A stretch of DNA of 64,000 nucleotides from assembly GCF_007859755.1 (NCBI RefSeq), contig NZ_SJPF01000001.1, forward strand, positions 1,538,082-1,602,081. Reading direction: 5' to 3'. The notes beneath the pieces were generated by a model. The model did no database searches, had not been told where the DNA came from, and worked only from the letters and a program-made list of their open reading frames with translations. How positions within the stretch are numbered: position 1 is the first letter of the stretch; each line of letters begins with the position of its first letter. The position numbers and the translations under genes were made by a program. Positions 60,279-64,000 of the stretch are shown here, piece by piece. The stretch is from Blastopirellula retiformator (GTDB lineage Bacteria > Planctomycetota > Planctomycetia > Pirellulales > Pirellulaceae).

Positions 60279-61388
60279 CTACTCGGTAGCGGTGATGTTG
60301 AGCCCCGTCTTGACCCAGTTTTTTACTTCCTGACCAGCCAGCCAGAGGCCGTGCCGCATTTTGGCGGCGGTGCGGTTGGGGGTGGCTCGCAGGTGAATGC
60401 AGCGATACGGAGTCGCTCGCCAGTGGGCCTTGTAGGGTTCGTCGCCTCGCAGGAAGTCGATTGCGGTATGTCCCAGCTCGATCGATCGGCGAATGATCGC
60501 GGCTTGCATCAAGCTGCCGGGGTCATCGGTCAGTCGATCAGGATCGACGCCTGCCTGGTAGCAGAAGGGAATGCCTTCGCCCAGGAAGTGAATCTCGGCG
60601 GCGATGGGCGCCTGGTCCAGGTCGAGCCAGAGGATCTCGCACTTACCAATCGTCGTCAGCTCGGCCGCCGCCAGGCGCAGAAAGCGATCAAACTGCGGCG
60701 ACGCGAAACAGCCTGGTTGCCCCAGGCTTTGACGCCGACGCATATGCAGATCGATCAACACTTCCATCGCATGGGGCAACTGGTCTAACGTATTGCAGAC
60801 GTGCAGTCGGGCTCGATCGGTGTCGAGGGTGCGCTTGTAGAAGCGGCGAATTTGTTTGCGGTGCGATTTGGACTGGCCGGCCTCGTACTCCTCCAGGCTC
60901 GCCGGCAATTGCAATCGCCAGCACTGCAGCGCTTCGCGCTCGTGAAGCAGATTGCCCGCCTGGTCGAGTTCGTGACGAAGCAGGGACACCCCTTCATCGT
61001 CAGCGGCGACGTTTTCCAGTTCTAGCAGATCCCAACTGTGGTCGGTCGAAGTCGCGGCGTCGGTCAGCCACTCGGCAAGCGCCGCGCAGACATGCGGTAA
61101 ATCGGTCGACGTCGCCAACACGCTGCAGTAGTCGGTGCAGACTTCGCCATCGCCGATCAGACGTAACACGGCGCCCTTGGCGGCGGAGCGAGTCCGATAC
61201 AGCGGCAGCGCACCAGCCAGGCGATCGCCATCATAGATGGCGAGCAGATAGAGTTCGCCCGACAAATAGCTTTCCCACCAGGGGACAAGCCACTGGGGGC
61301 GACGAAAGGGAACTTCCCGCACCAACGGCGACCAGTCGGTCGTGGCGGTCAGGAATTCCGAAAATGTCGTCAGGCGTTCAACGCGCAT
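60279..61388 (-). CDS. GNAT / FemAB-like acetyltransferase of the exopolysaccharide cluster
   Basis: A 369-residue protein of the CelD/BioF2-like GNAT group common in polysaccharide clusters. I start at ATG 61388 (MRVERLTTFSEFLTA); upstream in-frame ATGs at 61421 and 61532 cannot be excluded. N-terminal half: WLVPWWESYLSGELYLLAIY and AGALPLYRTRSAAKGAVLRL. C-terminal GNAT half: QSKSHRKQIRRFYKRTL, then ILWLDLDQAPIAAEIHFLGE and the ending IDFLRGDEPYKAHW, a signature of this family. 30 bases precede the deacetylase start. Confidence 0.8.
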   Translation of the reverse strand: MRVERLTTFSEFLTATTDWSPLVREVPFRRPQWLVPWWESYLSGELYLLAIYDGDRLAGALPLYRTRSAAKGAVLRLIGDGEVCTDYCSVLATSTDLPHVCAALAEWLTDAATSTDHSWDLLELENVAADDEGVSLLRHELDQAGNLLHEREALQCWRLQLPASLEEYEAGQSKSHRKQIRRFYKRTLDTDRARLHVCNTLDQLPHAMEVLIDLHMRRRQSLGQPGCFASPQFDRFLRLAAAELTTIGKCEILWLDLDQAPIAAEIHFLGEGIPFCYQAGVDPDRLTDDPGSLMQAAIIRRSIELGHTAIDFLRGDEPYKAHWRATPYRCIHLRATPNRTAAKMRHGLWLAGQEVKNWVKTGLNITATE

Positions 61389-61799
61389 AACACTACCAGG
61401 CGGGAAGGGGCGTACCGGCATCGTCTCGTTCCGATTCGGAAACGTCGTGCCGATACACAACAATTCGCCATGGCGACCTAAATGCAAATCAAATTGGCAA
61501 AATGCCGGTCTTGCCATGATGCAAAAAAGCAACCTGGTCGTTTCGCCGAGTCATCACGTGGCGAAAATGCCCCGTCAGCCGGTAGTTGCGTGTCGGAAAT
61601 GTTGCCGCCAGTATTTGCTGTAAGTTGTTCTCTGTTAGCGTTTTACGGCTGATTGTTTGCGGCTTTTTGCCGGGCTTGGCACGCTGCCTGCATGATCGGT
61701 CCGTCACGAACTGGGTTGGAGTTGACCGAGGCGCCGCCAAGTCAGGTGGCGTCTGGGTACGCTCCTAAAGCTTGCTCTTCTCCCACCGGCAGACCGCCA
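61389..61799. other. Divergent promoter region of the exopolysaccharide cluster
   Basis: About 410 bases between the divergent GNAT-like and Wzz-like genes. Holds a sigma-54-like box near 61680 reading toward the Wzz gene. Possible longer N-termini of both genes would reduce the gap. Nothing else recognised. Confidence 0.4.
61677..61691 (+). promoter_or_regulatory. Sigma-54-like promoter of the Wzz-like gene
   Basis: TGGCAC-GCTGC-CTGC matches the -24/-12 consensus except for the first T of TTGC; the key GG and GC doublets are at the right spacing. The start of transcription would be near 61703, just after the possible ATG 61692, which supports ATG 61800 as the true start. Confidence 0.5.
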
Positions 61800-63281
61800 A
61801 TGATTGACCCGCCAAAAATCCTCGACATCCTCCTTGCCCACCGGTATCGCTGGATCGTACCGACCGTCGTCATCACCATTGCGGCGGTCGGTTACGCTTT
61901 GCTAAAGCCTTCGATGTGGTCCGCCTCGCAGACGCTTGTGCTGCGGGAAGTCTCCATTGGCGGACTCGATCGACCCGGCGCCTTCGCTCGTCCCGAGGAT
62001 ATGAAAACCGCGCAAGAGACGATCCAGACGATCGCTCGTTCGCGAGAAGTGGTGGCCCGCACGCTGGAAGAGATCGGCCCGCCGCCGACCGGTTGGTTGT
62101 CGTCTGCGCCGAACGACTGGCCGAATGCCGACAATATCAGCGCCTATCGCAATTACATCTCGGTCGGATCTCCCTCCGGCACCGAGTTTGGCACGACCGA
62201 GATCTTCTCGATTCATGTCGAAGCCGAATCTCCCGAACGGGCCGCGCTGTTCGCCACCACGCTTTGCGATCAGCTGGATCAACAACTGGAACAAGTCCGC
62301 GATCACAAAGCGAAAAGCGTTGTCGCCGAGCTAGAAGAAAGTGAACGTCTGGCCGCCGAGGTGCTGAACCGCTCGACCGAGAAAATCTCGAAACTGGAAG
62401 CCGAAGTCGGCCGCGATCTGGCCGAACTTCGCATCTTGAACGAGTCGGGCTCGGGAGACGGCAACCTGCGGCAACAGTTCGTTCAGGTCGAAGCCGAACT
62501 ACGGGGCGCTCGCGACCAGCAACAATCGAACGACCAACTGCTGTCGCTATTAGAGGCGGCCGCCGCCAACCCGCAAGAGTTGCTCGCCACACCCAACAGC
62601 CTGCTCAATTCGCAGCCGGCACTTCGTCGCTTGAAAGATGGCCTGGTCGACGCCCAGTTGCGTACGGCTCAGTTGCAGGGAACGCGAACGGCCGATCATC
62701 CGGCGGTACGCTCGGCCCTGGAATCGGAGAAAGAGGTGCGCGACCACCTGTTTAAGGAAATTGCCATTGCCGTCCGCGGTTTGAAAGCGGAGCGAAGCGT
62801 CCTGAAGCAACGGATCGAAGGGTACGCTCGGCAACGTGATCAGATTAGCGGCCGCATGGTCGACTTGGCCGAAGTTCGCGCCTCGTACGGCAACCTGGAA
62901 AATGAAGTTCGCCAGCGGAGTGAAAAGCTGACCGAAGTGCAGCGGGATCTGGCCGACGCACGTTCGTCGTTGGCGGCCGCCCATGCGACAAGTTTGTTGA
63001 CGCGAGTCGGGTTGCCCGAAGTGAGCGACTATCCAGTCGGACCGAGCCGCAAGATAATCGTCGCCGCGGGCGTATTCGGCGGCCTGGTATGCGGCCTGGG
63101 GATCCTGTTCTTGACGACCCATCCTGCACAATTGACAGAACCGGCGCAAACGGCGCCGACTGCCGTGGGAGGCGCCAACGAAGCCGTGGAGGACGCAGCC
63201 CCGCAATCGATCCGCAAACTATCTTTTACCGACGCTCTGATCCACCTCGCCAATCGTGCGTCGCACGCCAATCCGCGCTAG
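61800..63281 (+). CDS. Wzz/GNVR-type polysaccharide chain-length protein
   Basis: A 493-residue inner-membrane protein with two TM helices and a long periplasmic coiled coil. The N-terminus MIDPPKILDILLAHRYRWIV leads into TM1 (VPTVVITIAAVGYALL), as in Wzz proteins. Coiled-coil regions run from about 160 to 420 (VVAELEESERLAAEVLNRST, RGARDQQQSNDQLLSLLEAA). After it comes SDYPVGPSRKIIVAAGVFGG with TM2. No tyrosine kinase domain is fused. It should set chain length and work with the O-antigen-ligase-like protein that follows. Confidence 0.82.
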   Translation: MIDPPKILDILLAHRYRWIVPTVVITIAAVGYALLKPSMWSASQTLVLREVSIGGLDRPGAFARPEDMKTAQETIQTIARSREVVARTLEEIGPPPTGWLSSAPNDWPNADNISAYRNYISVGSPSGTEFGTTEIFSIHVEAESPERAALFATTLCDQLDQQLEQVRDHKAKSVVAELEESERLAAEVLNRSTEKISKLEAEVGRDLAELRILNESGSGDGNLRQQFVQVEAELRGARDQQQSNDQLLSLLEAAAANPQELLATPNSLLNSQPALRRLKDGLVDAQLRTAQLQGTRTADHPAVRSALESEKEVRDHLFKEIAIAVRGLKAERSVLKQRIEGYARQRDQISGRMVDLAEVRASYGNLENEVRQRSEKLTEVQRDLADARSSLAAAHATSLLTRVGLPEVSDYPVGPSRKIIVAAGVFGGLVCGLGILFLTTHPAQLTEPAQTAPTAVGGANEAVEDAAPQSIRKLSFTDALIHLANRASHANPR

Positions 63282-63328
63282 AAGTGCGCGGACGTGCGTC
63301 GACAGCCCCACATTGAACTGAACGCTGC

Positions 63329-64000
63329 ATGACCGCCATCTACGCCATCCTGGCGATCGCCGGATTCCTATGGGGAACCATCTGGATGATTCGGGGGTCG
63401 CTGCTGCACGGTTGCATGGCGCTATTGATCTGCACGTCGACGTTTGGGGTCCTCTTTTTTGAGTTCAACGCCGGCATCAATCTTTCGATCGATCGGCTGG
63501 CCTTGGTTGGCTTGATCGGCGCGTTTCTGGTGCAGTGGAAACTTGGCAAGGTCACGCTGCGCAGCTGGGTGACGGTCGACTACGTGATCGCCGCCTTGAT
63601 GGCGATCATCTTCATCAACAGTTGCTTCGTGTCATGGAGCGACGAATCGCACGTCATTCAGCATTTTCTCAACGGCTATTTGATTCCGCTGACGATGTAC
63701 GTGATCGCGCGGAACTTGGACTATACCGAACGATCGGTCCGCCAGATCCTGGTCTTCTTCGTCCTGTTCGGCGTTTATCTTGCGGGAACGGGCGTTTTGG
63801 AAGGGGTGGGGCAATACAGCTTTCTTTTCCCTCGCTACATCGCCGATCCCAAGATTGGGCTTCACTTTGGTCGGGCTCGCGGTCCGATGGTGCAGTCGAT
63901 CAGCTACGGCGTCTATCTGTCGACCTGCATGTTGGCGGTTTGGATCTTGCGAGATCACATCAGCGCCAAGTGGCGCCCCTTGCTGTACGCGATGTTGCCG
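63329..64000 (+). CDS. O-antigen ligase / polymerase-like membrane protein, 3' truncated by window edge
   Basis: Open from ATG 63329 to the right edge (224 codons visible). Several hydrophobic helices are present (IYAILAIAGFLWGTIWMIRG, YVIAALMAIIFINSCFVSW, VFFVLFGVYLAGTGVLEGVG), and the loop FGRARGPMVQSISYGVYLST resembles the 'R..G......N....A' segment of Wzy/WaaL-type ligases before the large periplasmic loop. With the Wzz gene 48 bases upstream it probably polymerises or ligates the exopolysaccharide. Confidence 0.72.
   Translation, partial: MTAIYAILAIAGFLWGTIWMIRGSLLHGCMALLICTSTFGVLFFEFNAGINLSIDRLALVGLIGAFLVQWKLGKVTLRSWVTVDYVIAALMAIIFINSCFVSWSDESHVIQHFLNGYLIPLTMYVIARNLDYTERSVRQILVFFVLFGVYLAGTGVLEGVGQYSFLFPRYIADPKIGLHFGRARGPMVQSISYGVYLSTCMLAVWILRDHISAKWRPLLYAMLP

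Overview
The window looks like chromosome from a planctomycete, most likely a member of the Pirellulaceae (Blastopirellula-like). The base composition is moderately GC-rich. The gene set includes a McsA/McsB pair, a Tad/Flp pilus locus with several divergent pilins, many long secreted or membrane proteins of planctomycete type, and short palindromic intergenic repeats. This placement is inference from gene content; no rRNA lies in the window.

Layout. Bases 1-2965 are a decayed region: a truncated LRR-like gene, a membrane-protein gene with two single-base frameshifts, an IS256-family element and a gene fragment. Bases 2966-16401 are housekeeping and metabolism: mcsA-mcsB, trpE, a small FtsH-protease-like protein, a large FAD/FeS dehydrogenase, a broken diacylglycerol-kinase-like gene, a large secreted or membrane-anchored unknown, rsmD, and an ammonium transporter with a perfect sigma-54 promoter motif. 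Bases 16970-32694 hold a Tad (Flp) pilus locus. TadE/TadG-like proteins, Flp-type pilins (five small pilin-like genes, two of them a recent tandem duplicate), prepilin peptidase, CpaB, CpaF, TadB, TadC, a TPR lipoprotein, a CpaD-position lipoprotein and the secretin surround two unusual genes: a GT-C-like membrane protein and a toroid-like protein. No TadZ/CpaE is visible.

Bases 33076-41007 contain a secreted planctomycete protein, ruvC-ruvA, two paralogous zinc-ribbon proteins that end in or near a membrane segment, a 967-residue polytopic membrane protein and a secreted unknown. Bases 41590-46652 are a tight six-gene signalling operon made only of histidine kinases and receiver domains, with no DNA-binding output. 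Bases 46800-48440 form a lower-GC island next to a tRNA-Ser(CGA). It has its own near-consensus promoter and operator-like palindrome, and encodes a DUF4406/nucleoside-deoxyribosyltransferase-like protein, a two-TM plus GAF-like protein and a small basic protein. This is the best candidate in the window for an undescribed (possibly conflict or defence) system.

Bases 48962-54806 carry csrA, a small conserved gene, a structured intergenic element, a GrpB-family gene, a MITE-like repeat and a 1277-residue secreted glycosidase-like protein. From 54818 to the right edge the genes concern the cell envelope. CdsA and a PlsC-like acyltransferase make phospholipid precursors. An exopolysaccharide cluster follows (glycosyltransferase, flippase, polysaccharide deacetylase, GNAT/FemAB-like protein, Wzz-like chain-length protein and an O-antigen-ligase-like protein cut by the window end).
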